A stretch of DNA of 64,000 nucleotides from Vibrio gigantis (GCF_024347515.1 NZ_AP025492.1:1302001-1366000); one strand, 5' to 3'. Shown: positions 19,270 through 28,433, counted from the first letter of the stretch. A program made the numbers and translations. Notes: generated by a model from the letters alone, not told the origin.

Positions 19270-22200
19270 ATGGATATGGGAAATATCAACCTAAATATAC
19301 TAGGCCTTGCTAGCGGGAGTATAGTGCTTGACGCGCAAGGCCAAGTTAGACGTTTGTCTCCGGGTGAACAACCGGCCGCTAGCGACGTAATTATCAGTTT
19401 TGATACTAGTGAAGAGAGTGTGCCAAGTGTTTCTGCACGTTTTGTAGATAACCAGGGCCAACAAAATGTGCTAGCTACTGATGATGCGATCGCTCAAGTT
19501 CAGCGTGCTATTGAAGAAGGATTTGATCCAACGGAACTAGGAGATGAGTTTGATACTGCTGCTGGTGAGGACGGCTCGAGTTTGACCAACAGCGGTAGGA
19601 TTGAACGGACTGGGGCTGAAACTCAAGCTGCCACGAATTTTGAAACTGAAGGGTTTGAGTCTCAAGGATTGTCAGAAACTCAAAGTATTGCTCTTTTTGA
19701 TATCATCGCTTTTGCGCTTATTTCAGGTGAAACTAACGTTATTGAGTTTGAGCAGGATGAACCAATTGTGACAGGCGGCGCTTTAACCAGCGATGATCCA
19801 GATGTTACCTTTATTGTTAAAGAGGTCGCTGGAGATAATGATCTCGGTACCTTTGTTGTAAACGAAGATGGTACATGGACCTTCGTGGCTAACAGTCCTT
19901 ATGATGAGCTTGCCGATGGCGAGCAAATTCAAGACACGACGACAGTACAAACCTCAGATGGAGACGAACAAGTCATCACAGTAACGATAATTGGGACTGA
20001 TGATGCGGCTGTAGCCACTGATGACTCAGGCAGTGTGACCGAGGACATTGATGTAGATGACGTCACTAATCAATTGGTGACGTCTGGTCAGATTGTGATT
20101 ACAGATGTAGACAGCGACACTCCCACCTTTTTAGCTGACGGTGAGTTTAACCTCGTAGGTTCAACAAACGACTCACAGCTAGGCATATTAAGCATCGCTC
20201 CCGACGGTGCTTGGACTTACGTAGTTAACAACGATGATGTTCAGTACTTGGATGACGATGAGTTCGTTACCGAGGTTTACACTGTTACTGCGATTGACGG
20301 AACCACAAGTGAAGTGACCATCACCATCAACGGTGCTGATGATCCGTCTGAGATCACCGTTGGAGAGGGTGACTCAGACATGGGGGAGGTGACGGAAGAT
20401 GTCGATGTGGATCCGGAAAGCAATGACTTGATGACATCAGGAACGTTGACGATCACTGATGTTGACGCCAATGATGTTGCGGCCTTTGAACCCAACGGGA
20501 CGTTTAATCCAGAAGGCTCAACCAATGATACCGCGTTGGGTATGTTGACCATAACAGACGATGGCGAATGGACTTACGTTGTCGATAACGATGATGTGCA
20601 ATATCTCGATGACGATGAGTTTATCACCGAGGTGTATACCGTTACCGCAATTGATGGAACCATGAGCGAAGTGACCATCACCATCAACGGTGCTGATGAT
20701 CCGTCTGAGATCACCGTTGGAGAGGGTGACTCAGACATGGGTGAGGTGACGGAAGATGTCGATGTTGATCCTGAAAGCAATGACTTGATGGCGACAGGAA
20801 CATTGACGATCACAGATGTTGACGCCAATGATGTTGCAGCCTTCGAGCCTAACGGGACGTTTAATCCAGAAGGCTCAACCAATGATACCGCGTTGGGTAT
20901 GTTGACCATAACCGATGATGGCGAATGGACGTACGTTGTCGACAATGATGATGTGCAATATCTCGATGACGATGAGTTCGTTACCGAGGTGTATACAGTC
21001 ACTGCGATTGACGGAACTACAAGTGAAGTGACCATCACCATCAACGGTGCTGATGATCCGTCTGAGATCACCGTTGGAGAGGGTGACTCAGACATGGGGG
21101 AGGTGACGGAAGATGTCGATGTGGATCCGGAAAGCAATGACTTGATGACATCAGGAACGTTGACGATCACAGATGTTGACGCCAATGATGTTGCGGCCTT
21201 TGAACCCAACGGAACGTTTAATCCAGAAGGCTCAACTAATGATACCGCGTTGGGTATGTTGACCATAACAGACGATGGCGAATGGACTTACGTTGTCGAT
21301 AACGATGATGTGCAATATCTCGATGACGATGATTTTGTCACCGAGGTGTATACCGTTACCGCAATTGATGGAACCACGAGCGAAGTGACCATCACCATCA
21401 ACGGTGCTGATGATCCGTCTGAGATCACTGTCGGTGAAGGTGACTCAGACATGGGTGAGGTGACGGAAGATGTCGATGTTGATCCTGAAAGCAATGACTT
21501 GATGGCGACGGGAACACTGACGATCACAGATGTTGACGCCAATGATGTTGCAGCCTTCGAGCCTAACGGAACGTTTAATCCAGAAGGCTCAACCAATGAT
21601 ACCGCGTTGGGTATGTTGACCATAACAGACGATGGCGAATGGACTTACGTTGTCGATAACGATGATGTGCAATATCTCGATGACGATGAGTTTGTCACCG
21701 AGGTGTATACCGTTACTGCAATTGATGGAACCACGAGTGAAGTGACCATCACCATCAACGGTGCTGATGACCCGTCTGAGATCACCGTTGGAGAGGGTGA
21801 CTCAGACATGGGAGAGGTGACGGAAGATGTCGATGTTGATCCTGATACCAACGAACTTTCAGCATCAGGTACTTTAACGATTACTGATGTCGACACGAGT
21901 GACATGCCCGCCTTTAAACCTAATGGTGTGTTTACCCCTATTGGGTCTACTTATGCACTTGCTCTGGGTATGTTAACGATTACTCCGGAGGGGGCATGGA
22001 GCTATGCCGTTGATAACGATGCGGTTCAATACTTGAATGATGATGACGTGGTTATTGAGCGATATGTCGTAACCGCTATCGATGGTGTTGAGCATGTTAT
22101 CGAGATAACAATCAATGGTGTCAACGATGTGCCTGAAGCGACTAGCTTTACGGTCGTCAATGATGAGGACGCGGTCATACCAATCCTTTTCGATTCTGAA

Positions 22201-23442
22201 GATGGTGGTATGCCTGATTACATCTCAGATATAGAAGATGACCATGATGACATTCCACTTAATATTAGGATAGAAAGCTTGCCAACCAACGGCAGCCTTT
22301 TGTATACCGATGAAAATGGCGTCACGAGAGAAATCGTTCAGTCTGATGTTGATAACGGTGTGTTGTTTGTTCCGAACAATATCAGTTTTGTTGCTGGGCC
22401 TGGAGAAATGTTTGAAATGGGCTTTAGTGGCGACCCTGATGATATGCCAGACCTCGTTGATGGTTTCTATAATTGGGGTGTAGCGGTATCACCAACCGAA
22501 AGACTGATCACCCTAGCTAATGGTAATACCATAACTATCTCTGTCGAAGATAATAACGACAAGCCGCTGCAACAATATCAAGGCGAGCAACCTCATGTTG
22601 GCTATGGTATTGGTGATAGTGATGGTCAGGGTATGAACATGCAAGAAACCTTGGTTATCGACTTCACCAATAACCCACTTGAAGTCGTCCAATTTGGTCT
22701 CGATGGTATGGGTGGGTCGTTCAATACCAATAGCAGTGTGTATGTTGAGGTACTTTACATATTTGCTGACGGGACAACCCACACAGAGCAGTATCAAAAA
22801 GATGAGGGTGATACTGGCCATGATCAGATTCTTTACGAGTTCACCTATTCTTCGCCAAGTAATCCGATCGTTGGAATGGAGCTTTCTTCTTCGGGTGGTA
22901 ACTGGGAGTTACGTTACGTGCAAGGTAATGAAGTTGTCACAGATGACCCGCAGTTTGATTATGTCGCAGTTGATTCAAATGGAGCTGAAAGTAGTGTTGA
23001 AACAGTCACTGTTGATATTGAAGAGCCGCAACAATATAACGTGATCAGTGCTGCAAGCAACGAACCTCTATTTGCTGGTTCTGGCAATGATTTGCTTATT
23101 GGAGATAGCGATGACAACATTTTTACTTGGTTAGATTCCGCGCTCGATAACGGGACAGATATTATTAAGGACTTTGAGCTTTATACAGGTGGCTCTGGTG
23201 ACCTGATAGATCTCAATGACCTACTTGAGGATCCACAAGATGAAACTCAATTGGCTGAGTTGCTCGATGCGATTGAAGTATCGATTGATGGTGAGGATAT
23301 CGCTTTGTCTATTCCAATCAATGGTGGCGGAGATATTCAAACCATTGTGGTCGAGGGAATTGCAACAGAAATGGGGGCCTCGGTTGACCTTGGTAGTGAT
23401 TTAGCGGTGTTAGGTGAACTTATCAAAAACGATGCTGCTTAA
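19270..23442 (+). CDS. Lap-type VCBS-repeat giant adhesin
   Basis: About 1390 residues. The N-terminal retention module starts MDMGNINLNILGLASG and ends in a di-alanine site TAAG (residues 96-99), the kind cut by the LapG protease in LapA of Pseudomonas. A run of about seven VCBS/cadherin-like repeats follows (about 160-960), four of them 119 residues long and nearly identical. A further beta-rich domain lies at about 970-1260. The C-terminus has one RTX-like GSGNDLLIGDSDDN motif and a type I secretion target region (FTWLDSALDNGTDIIKDF). The protein is very acidic and calcium binding is likely. The frame is open to 19141 but homologues begin at MDM. Export by the divergent TolC protein and c-di-GMP-controlled release are inferred. 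Confidence 0.9.
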   Translation: MDMGNINLNILGLASGSIVLDAQGQVRRLSPGEQPAASDVIISFDTSEESVPSVSARFVDNQGQQNVLATDDAIAQVQRAIEEGFDPTELGDEFDTAAGEDGSSLTNSGRIERTGAETQAATNFETEGFESQGLSETQSIALFDIIAFALISGETNVIEFEQDEPIVTGGALTSDDPDVTFIVKEVAGDNDLGTFVVNEDGTWTFVANSPYDELADGEQIQDTTTVQTSDGDEQVITVTIIGTDDAAVATDDSGSVTEDIDVDDVTNQLVTSGQIVITDVDSDTPTFLADGEFNLVGSTNDSQLGILSIAPDGAWTYVVNNDDVQYLDDDEFVTEVYTVTAIDGTTSEVTITINGADDPSEITVGEGDSDMGEVTEDVDVDPESNDLMTSGTLTITDVDANDVAAFEPNGTFNPEGSTNDTALGMLTITDDGEWTYVVDNDDVQYLDDDEFITEVYTVTAIDGTMSEVTITINGADDPSEITVGEGDSDMGEVTEDVDVDPESNDLMATGTLTITDVDANDVAAFEPNGTFNPEGSTNDTALGMLTITDDGEWTYVVDNDDVQYLDDDEFVTEVYTVTAIDGTTSEVTITINGADDPSEITVGEGDSDMGEVTEDVDVDPESNDLMTSGTLTITDVDANDVAAFEPNGTFNPEGSTNDTALGMLTITDDGEWTYVVDNDDVQYLDDDDFVTEVYTVTAIDGTTSEVTITINGADDPSEITVGEGDSDMGEVTEDVDVDPESNDLMATGTLTITDVDANDVAAFEPNGTFNPEGSTNDTALGMLTITDDGEWTYVVDNDDVQYLDDDEFVTEVYTVTAIDGTTSEVTITINGADDPSEITVGEGDSDMGEVTEDVDVDPDTNELSASGTLTITDVDTSDMPAFKPNGVFTPIGSTYALALGMLTITPEGAWSYAVDNDAVQYLNDDDVVIERYVVTAIDGVEHVIEITINGVNDVPEATSFTVVNDEDAVIPILFDSEDGGMPDYISDIEDDHDDIPLNIRIESLPTNGSLLYTDENGVTREIVQSDVDNGVLFVPNNISFVAGPGEMFEMGFSGDPDDMPDLVDGFYNWGVAVSPTERLITLANGNTITISVEDNNDKPLQQYQGEQPHVGYGIGDSDGQGMNMQETLVIDFTNNPLEVVQFGLDGMGGSFNTNSSVYVEVLYIFADGTTHTEQYQKDEGDTGHDQILYEFTYSSPSNPIVGMELSSSGGNWELRYVQGNEVVTDDPQFDYVAVDSNGAESSVETVTVDIEEPQQYNVISAASNEPLFAGSGNDLLIGDSDDNIFTWLDSALDNGTDIIKDFELYTGGSGDLIDLNDLLEDPQDETQLAELLDAIEVSIDGEDIALSIPINGGGDIQTIVVEGIATEMGASVDLGSDLAVLGELIKNDAA
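20344..21771 (+). repeat. Four 357-bp tandem repeats inside the adhesin gene
   Basis: Units start at 20344, 20701, 21058 and 21415, each exactly 357 bases (119 codons), almost identical. In their first halves units 1 and 3 share marker bases, as do 2 and 4, showing duplication of a two-unit block. Diverged copies flank the array on both sides. Confidence 0.95.
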
Positions 23443-23521
23443 ATATGACTGTAGGAGTTTGGAAGAAATTCGAGTAACAGAAACAAACGGAAGTTGTAGA
23501 AATAAGGGCATATAGCTTAAA

Positions 23522-23552
23522 GAAAGCTTCCAGTTAGGAGGCTTTCTTTTTT
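23522..23552 (+). terminator. Terminator of the adhesin gene
   Basis: Arms GAAAGCTTCC and GGAGGCTTTC with a five-base loop are followed by six T residues. It is a classic intrinsic terminator about 80 bases after the stop. Confidence 0.88.
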
Positions 23553-23587
23553 GTGCTGGACCAAATGTGTTGCGAGAAAACTGACGC

Positions 23588-23619
23588 AAAAAAAAAGCCC
23601 AAACCAACACGGTTTGGGC
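23588..23619 (-). terminator. Orphan minus-strand terminator
   Basis: A nine-base-pair perfect stem with a five-base loop has nine A residues on its left, so it works only for minus-strand transcripts. No coding gene reads toward it. Confidence 0.75.
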
Positions 23620-23740
23620 GGATACAAGTATAGGAGTTAATAAGGAAAATGCAGTAATTAAGAAAGCAGTGAGAAGAACAAGTTTGACGGCCTGTTAAAC
23701 TTCTAAATACGCTGTTTTCTACTCAATTTATGACTCTCCA
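23588..23740 (-). ncRNA. Candidate small RNA upstream of psrA
   Basis: A strong intrinsic terminator points to the minus strand: arms GCCCAAACC and GGTTTGGGC (23597-23619) followed on that strand by nine T residues. No minus-strand gene lies within 4.8 kb to its right. Upstream on the same strand is a pyrimidine-rich stretch containing ACTCCT and TTTCCTT, which are complementary to ribosome-binding sites, then an AAGTTT/AAACTT stem-loop at 23680-23702. A possible promoter (TTGAAT, 16 bases, TAGAAA) lies near 23740-23767. The layout is that of an Hfq-dependent sRNA. The 5' end is a guess. Confidence 0.4.
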
Positions 23741-23827
23741 TTTCTAATTCAGTTCCAAGAAAATTCAATAATTTTTTCTTTTTTTGTAAACACACATCGA
23801 TTCAATCGTTTAGTGCTGAGTTTTATT

Positions 23828-23844
23828 AACTGGTACGACCAATT
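23828..23844 (+). promoter_or_regulatory. FadR-type operator upstream of psrA
   Basis: AACTGGTACGACCAATT carries the core TGGTACGACCA, the same core I recall for the E. coli fadBA FadR operator. It lies about 80 bases before the psrA-like start. FadR would repress until long-chain acyl-CoA is present. Confidence 0.7.
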
Positions 23845-23897
23845 TGTGAAAATGTGATGTTGCTTGCTTGTTAAATAAATGTACTGGGCGTATATTT

Positions 23898-23911
23898 CAA
23901 ACAGTTGTTTA
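23898..23911 (+). promoter_or_regulatory. PsrA-type operator in the psrA leader
   Basis: CAAACAGTTGTTTA fits the Pseudomonas PsrA motif (G/C)AAAC-N2-4-GTTT(G/C) with one end base different. It sits 15 bases before the start codon of the TetR-type gene, the place expected for autorepression. Confidence 0.5.
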
Positions 23912-23926
23912 ATACGAGTGATTGAA

Positions 23927-24556
23927 ATGGCACCAAGAAGTACAACCAAAGACAAAATCTTAGATGTGGCTGAAGGCTTATTTGCTGAGCACGGTTTTAA
24001 TGACACCTCTTTACGCACGATTACAAGTAAAGCGAATGTCAACTTAGCTTCAGTGAACTATCACTTTGGCGATAAGAAGACTCTGGTTCGTGCGGTACTC
24101 AATCGTTACTTAGAAGCATTTATGCCAGCACTGCAAGATGCATTAGTGAACTTAAACTTGAACGAAACGTATTCTATGAGTGACGTGTTTGAGTCTTTGA
24201 GACAGCCACTAAGAGCACTTAATGATGTTAGGCCAAATGGTACAAGCCGATTCATGTTACTTATCGGCAGGGGTTATACGGATGTGCAAGGGCATCTACG
24301 TTGGTTCATTACCACTCGTTATAGCGAAGTACTTTCTTTGTTTACGACGTCAGTAATGAAGGCAAATCCGAACCTCACTCAAGAACAGTTATTTTGGCGA
24401 TTACACTTCACCCTAGGGACTTGTGTATTCACCATGGCATCGAGTCAAGCTCTGGTAGAAATTGCAGAGAATGACTATGACAGAAAGATTGATGCTAAGG
24501 CAGTGGTCGATATTCTTATTCCATATCTTGCCGCTGGCATGTCAGCAGAAGAATAA
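23927..24556 (+). CDS. psrA: TetR-family fatty-acid regulator (PsrA-like)
   Basis: 209 residues. The N-terminal TetR helix-turn-helix (about 8-55) has the recognition helix NVNLASVNYHFGDK. The C-terminal ligand domain matches the PsrA/TetR_C group as I recognise it. The gene lies 55 bases before fadE on the same strand and carries FadR- and PsrA-type operators upstream, so it likely senses long-chain fatty acid or acyl-CoA and represses beta-oxidation genes. The start is at MAPRSTTKDK; a frame extends 16 codons upstream through the operator. The name psrA rests on family resemblance and context. Confidence 0.78.
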   Translation: MAPRSTTKDKILDVAEGLFAEHGFNDTSLRTITSKANVNLASVNYHFGDKKTLVRAVLNRYLEAFMPALQDALVNLNLNETYSMSDVFESLRQPLRALNDVRPNGTSRFMLLIGRGYTDVQGHLRWFITTRYSEVLSLFTTSVMKANPNLTQEQLFWRLHFTLGTCVFTMASSQALVEIAENDYDRKIDAKAVVDILIPYLAAGMSAEE

Positions 24557-24611
24557 AACAATAAAAAGCGAACCATTCACAACCAATATAGTGAACAAAA
24601 GGATCTGAACT

Positions 24612-26894
24612 ATGAGCTCTCTAAGACAAAAATGGGTAAGTGACCCAGCTTTTAAACTCTTTAAAAAAGTACTACCACCACTATCTAGCACTGAGAAAGA
24701 AGCGATGGAAGCGGGTAGCGTGTGGTGGGACGGAGAGCTGTTTTCTGGTAAACCAGATTTCACTAAGCTTCACCAATACCCAAAACCTCAGCTGACAGCA
24801 GAAGAGCAATCGTTCATGGATAATGAACTTGAAACTTTGCTTGCTATGCTTGATGACCACCAAATTGTAAAAGAAGATCGAGACCTTCCTGAAGAGGTAT
24901 GGACCTTCTTACGTAAAGAGCGTTTCTTTTCGCTAATTATTGCAAAAGAGTATGGCGGTCGTGAATTCTCAGCACATGCAAACTCAACCATCGTAACTAA
25001 GATTGCGACTCGTAGTATCAGTACTGCGGTTTCGGTAATGGTTCCAAACTCTCTAGGTCCTGGTGAGCTATTGTCTCACTACGGTACTCAAGATCAAAAA
25101 GACTACTGGCTACCTCGTCTTGCTGACGGTACCGATATCCCATGTTTCGCACTAACAGGCCCTGAAGCAGGCTCTGATGCGGGCGGTATCCCTGACGTCG
25201 GCACTGTGTGCATGGGGATGCATGAAGGTAAAGAGACACTAGGCATCAAGCTTAACTGGAACAAACGCTACATTACGCTAGCACCAGTTGCGACGGTACT
25301 TGGTTTGGCTTTCAAACTGCACGATCCAGAAAAACTGCTTGGTGATAAAGAAGATATCGGTATCACGTGTGCGCTAATTCCGGCTGATCATGAAGGTGTT
25401 GTGATTGGTGAGCGTCATGATCCACTTGGTCTTGCATTCATGAATGGTCCAACACGCGGTCACGATGTGTTTATCCCAATGGAATGGCTAATCGGTGGCG
25501 CAGATTACGCAGGTAAAGGCTGGCGTATGCTGGTGGAATGTCTGTCTGCAGGTCGTGGTATCTCATTACCAGCACTTGGCACAGCGATGGGTCACCTAAC
25601 GGCAAAAACAACCGGTGCGTACGCTTATGTTCGTAAGCAGTTTGGTATGTCGATTGGTAAGTTTGAAGGTGTTGCAGAGAGCCTAGGCCGTATTGGTGGC
25701 TTAACGTATCTACTGGAAGCAACTCGTACATTGACAACTACTTCTCTCGACATGAAAGAGAAGCCGGGTATCGTGACCGCTATCGCTAAATATCACATGA
25801 CAGAGATGGCACGTACTATTCTAAATGACTCAATGGATATCCACTCGGGTCGTGCAATCCAAGATGGTCCTATGAACTACTTGGCAGCGCCTTATCTAGG
25901 TATCCCTGTTGCTATTACAGTAGAAGGTGCAAACATCCTGACTCGTAACCTGATGATCTTTGGTCAAGGTGCGACACGTTGTCACCCATACGTACTGAGC
26001 GAAATGGAAGCGGCAGCAAACCCAGATGAGAAGCAAGGTGCGAAAGACTTTGATAACTTGTTATTCAAGCACATTTCACACGCGACTAAAAACACGTTCG
26101 GTGCTTTTGGTGCGGCACTAACTGGCTCTAAGTTCATTAAAGCCGACATGAGCGGTCCAACTAAACCTTATTACCAAGACCTGACTCGCTTGAGTCGTGC
26201 ACTTGCAGTAAGTGCGGATTTTGCAATGCTTACACTAGGTGGTGAACTGAAACGTAAAGAGCTTATCTCTGCACGTTTAGGTGATGGTCTAAGCTACCTA
26301 TACATGGCATCTGCAGCACTTAAGAAGTATGAAGACGAAGGTCGTCAACAAGCTGACCTAGACTACGTACACTACGCGGTTCAACACTGTTTCCATAATG
26401 CGGCTAAATCGCTACAAGAAGCGTACCGTAATTTCCCGAACAAGATGGTTGGTAAAGTATTAAAAGGTTTGGTTTTCCCGGTAGGTAACCACTTTGAAAA
26501 ACCAAGCGACAACCTAACGGTGCAACTAGCTGAAAGCTTGATGACTCCGGGTGCACACCGTGAACGTCTGACTCATCTTTGCTACATCGGTAAAGAAGAA
26601 GAGGATAGTGTTGGTCTGATGGAGAACGCGTTCAATGCGATGTACAGCATTAAGCCTCTTGAGCGTAAGATCTTCAAAGCGGTGAAAGAGGGTAAAGTGG
26701 CTCGTAAAGGCTTACTACAAGATAAACTTGCTCAAGCACTAGCGGCAGACGTTCTTACTCAAGACGAAGTTGACCAAATCATTGCAGCAGACAAACTACG
26801 CTACGCAGCGATTCAAGTTGACCACTTCAGTCACGACTTTAGTGAAACTTTGACGCGAAAAGAGTTAAAACCTAAGCTAAATAGCGTTGCTTAG
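24612..26894 (+). CDS. fadE: Acyl-CoA dehydrogenase FadE
   Basis: 760 residues. An N-terminal extension is followed by the acyl-CoA dehydrogenase fold (about 70-480; CFALTGPEAGSDAGG contacts FAD and substrate, and VEGANILTRNLMIFGQGATRCHP lies near the active site) and a C-terminal DUF1974-like part. FadE does the first step of beta-oxidation, acyl-CoA to trans-2-enoyl-CoA. AAAGGA precedes the ATG. It probably shares a transcript with the psrA-like regulator. It is shorter than the E. coli protein, which has a longer N-terminal membrane part. Confidence 0.93.
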   Translation: MSSLRQKWVSDPAFKLFKKVLPPLSSTEKEAMEAGSVWWDGELFSGKPDFTKLHQYPKPQLTAEEQSFMDNELETLLAMLDDHQIVKEDRDLPEEVWTFLRKERFFSLIIAKEYGGREFSAHANSTIVTKIATRSISTAVSVMVPNSLGPGELLSHYGTQDQKDYWLPRLADGTDIPCFALTGPEAGSDAGGIPDVGTVCMGMHEGKETLGIKLNWNKRYITLAPVATVLGLAFKLHDPEKLLGDKEDIGITCALIPADHEGVVIGERHDPLGLAFMNGPTRGHDVFIPMEWLIGGADYAGKGWRMLVECLSAGRGISLPALGTAMGHLTAKTTGAYAYVRKQFGMSIGKFEGVAESLGRIGGLTYLLEATRTLTTTSLDMKEKPGIVTAIAKYHMTEMARTILNDSMDIHSGRAIQDGPMNYLAAPYLGIPVAITVEGANILTRNLMIFGQGATRCHPYVLSEMEAAANPDEKQGAKDFDNLLFKHISHATKNTFGAFGAALTGSKFIKADMSGPTKPYYQDLTRLSRALAVSADFAMLTLGGELKRKELISARLGDGLSYLYMASAALKKYEDEGRQQADLDYVHYAVQHCFHNAAKSLQEAYRNFPNKMVGKVLKGLVFPVGNHFEKPSDNLTVQLAESLMTPGAHRERLTHLCYIGKEEEDSVGLMENAFNAMYSIKPLERKIFKAVKEGKVARKGLLQDKLAQALAADVLTQDEVDQIIAADKLRYAAIQVDHFSHDFSETLTRKELKPKLNSVA

Positions 26895-26907
26895 ATAAAG
26901 AAATGAC

Positions 26908-26935
26908 AAAAGGCACCTAATAAGGTGCCTTTTTT
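26908..26935 (+). terminator. Terminator of psrA-fadE
   Basis: Arms AAAGGCACCT and AGGTGCCTTT with a four-base loop and a T run lie just after fadE. Confidence 0.92.
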
Positions 26936-27103
26936 GTTTTTGTCGTAGAAGTCGCAATAGACGCGTTAACAAATGGTGACTTAGTCAGCAAATATTCGCT
27001 GAGTGCTCCAACCACTTGCATTTTCACCACATTTTTACAGAAATTAGATGCCATTTGCGTACGAAACTTTTATCCTTAACCTGATTTTTTAAGGAAGTTG
27101 AAT

Positions 27104-28306
27104 ATGATCATCAAACCTCGAATTCGCGGATTCATCTGTACTACAACACATCCAGTCGGTTGTGAAGCTAATGTAAAAGAACAAATTGCTTACACAAAAG
27201 CTCAAGGCCCAATCGCAAACGCACCTAAACGTGTACTAGTTGTTGGCTCTTCAAGTGGCTACGGCTTGTCTTCACGTATTGCGGCTGCATTTGGTGGCGG
27301 CGCTTCAACTATCGGTGTTTTCTTCGAGAAAGCCGGTACTGAGAAAAAGCCGGGCACAGCTGGTTTCTACAACTCAGCAGCGTTCGATAAGCTAGCTAAA
27401 GAAGAAGGCCTGTATTCAAAAAGCCTTAACGGCGATGCTTTCTCTAACGAAGCGAAACAGAAAACAATTGATCTGATCAAAGAAGATCTAGGTCAAATCG
27501 ATATGGTTGTGTACTCACTGGCGTCTCCAGTGCGTAAAATGCCAGAGACAGGCGAAGTGATTCGTTCAGCTCTAAAACCTATCGGCGAAACGTACACATC
27601 AACTGCTGTTGATACAAACAAAGACATGATCATCGAAGCAAGTGTTGAACCTGCATCTGAAGAAGAGATCAAAGACACTGTTACTGTAATGGGCGGTGAA
27701 GATTGGGAACTTTGGATCAATGCTCTATCTGAAGCGGGTGTTTTAGCTGATGGTTGTAAGACTGTTGCTTACAGCTACATCGGTACTGAACTAACGTGGC
27801 CAATCTACTGGGATGGCGCGCTAGGTAAAGCTAAGATGGATCTAGACCGTGCAGCGTCAGCGCTTAACGAGAAACTAGGCCAAACTGGCGGCACTGCAAA
27901 CGTTGCTGTTCTTAAGTCTGTTGTAACTCAAGCAAGTTCTGCAATCCCTGTTATGCCTCTTTACATCGCAATGGTGTTTAAGAAGATGCGTGAAGAAGGT
28001 ATTCACGAAGGTTGTATGGAACAGATCTTCCGTATGTTCAGCCAACGTCTATACAAAGAAGACGGCAGCGCTCCAGAAGTAGATGAAGTGAACCGTCTAC
28101 GCCTAGATGATCTTGAGCTTCGTGAAGACATCCAAGATCACTGTCGTAACCTATGGCCTCAAATCACAACTGAGAACCTGAAAGAACTGACTGACTACGT
28201 AGAGTACAAAGAAGAGTTCTTGAAGCTATTCGGTTTCGGTGTTGAAGGTGTTGATTACGAAGCTGAGGTTAACCCAGCTGTTGAGTTTGATGTAGCTGAC
28301 ATCTAA
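27104..28306 (+). CDS. fabV: Enoyl-ACP reductase FabV
   Basis: 400 residues, the length of V. cholerae FabV. It reduces trans-2-enoyl-ACP with NADH, the last step of fatty-acid elongation, and is naturally insensitive to triclosan. Visible are the nucleotide site [11 protein letters not shown] (about 46-56) and the FabV-specific active-site spacing Y-x8-K in [10 protein letters not shown] near 235-244. AAGGAAG lies six bases before the chosen ATG; a TTG six bases upstream is in frame but less likely. Synthesis (fabV) and breakdown (fadE) genes lie side by side. Confidence 0.95.
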   Translation: MIIKPRIRGFICTTTHPVGCEANVKEQIAYTKAQGPIANAPKRVLVVGSSSGYGLSSRIAAAFGGGASTIGVFFEKAGTEKKPGTAGFYNSAAFDKLAKEEGLYSKSLNGDAFSNEAKQKTIDLIKEDLGQIDMVVYSLASPVRKMPETGEVIRSALKPIGETYTSTAVDTNKDMIIEASVEPASEEEIKDTVTVMGGEDWELWINALSEAGVLADGCKTVAYSYIGTELTWPIYWDGALGKAKMDLDRAASALNEKLGQTGGTANVAVLKSVVTQASSAIPVMPLYIAMVFKKMREEGIHEGCMEQIFRMFSQRLYKEDGSAPEVDEVNRLRLDDLELREDIQDHCRNLWPQITTENLKELTDYVEYKEEFLKLFGFGVEGVDYEAEVNPAVEFDVADI

Positions 28307-28328
28307 TTCAAACAATCGAATCAAAACG

Positions 28329-28358
28329 AATAGGCGCTCATTGAGCGCCTATTTTTTT
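28329..28358 (+). terminator. Terminator of fabV
   Basis: ATAGGCGCTCA pairs with TGAGCGCCTAT, almost without a loop, followed by a run of T residues. Confidence 0.92.
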
Positions 28359-28387
28359 GTCTGTTGTTTGAGTGAAGAAATTAAGGG

Positions 28388-28433
28388 CAAATACGGGTAC
28401 CGAGATACGAAGAGAGTTAAGAGCAGAAGCGAG
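28388..28433. repeat. Diverged copy of the 42-bp repeat
   Basis: On the plus strand the stretch contains CGAGATACGAAGAGAGTTAA, closely matching the reverse complement of the array near 6021-6113 (CGAGATGCGAAGAGATTAAA), with a gap of about eight bases. Like the first copy, it lies between two convergent genes. Confidence 0.6.

Larger units (their letters stand above)
23443..23926. other. Intergenic region adhesin / psrA
   Basis: 484 bases. It contains the adhesin terminator, a second strong hairpin that terminates only on the minus strand, a small AAGTTT stem-loop at 23680-23702, a FadR-type operator and a PsrA-type operator. No supported coding gene is present. Confidence 0.6.

Noticed and set aside
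20344-21771. Repeat array considered as CRISPR-like
   Set aside because: Units are 357 bases, contiguous and coding, with no spacers.
20277-21905. Long minus-strand open frames across the adhesin repeats
   Set aside because: They repeat with the 357-bp units and encode Ser/Val/Thr-rich low-complexity protein. They are antisense shadows of the VCBS repeats.
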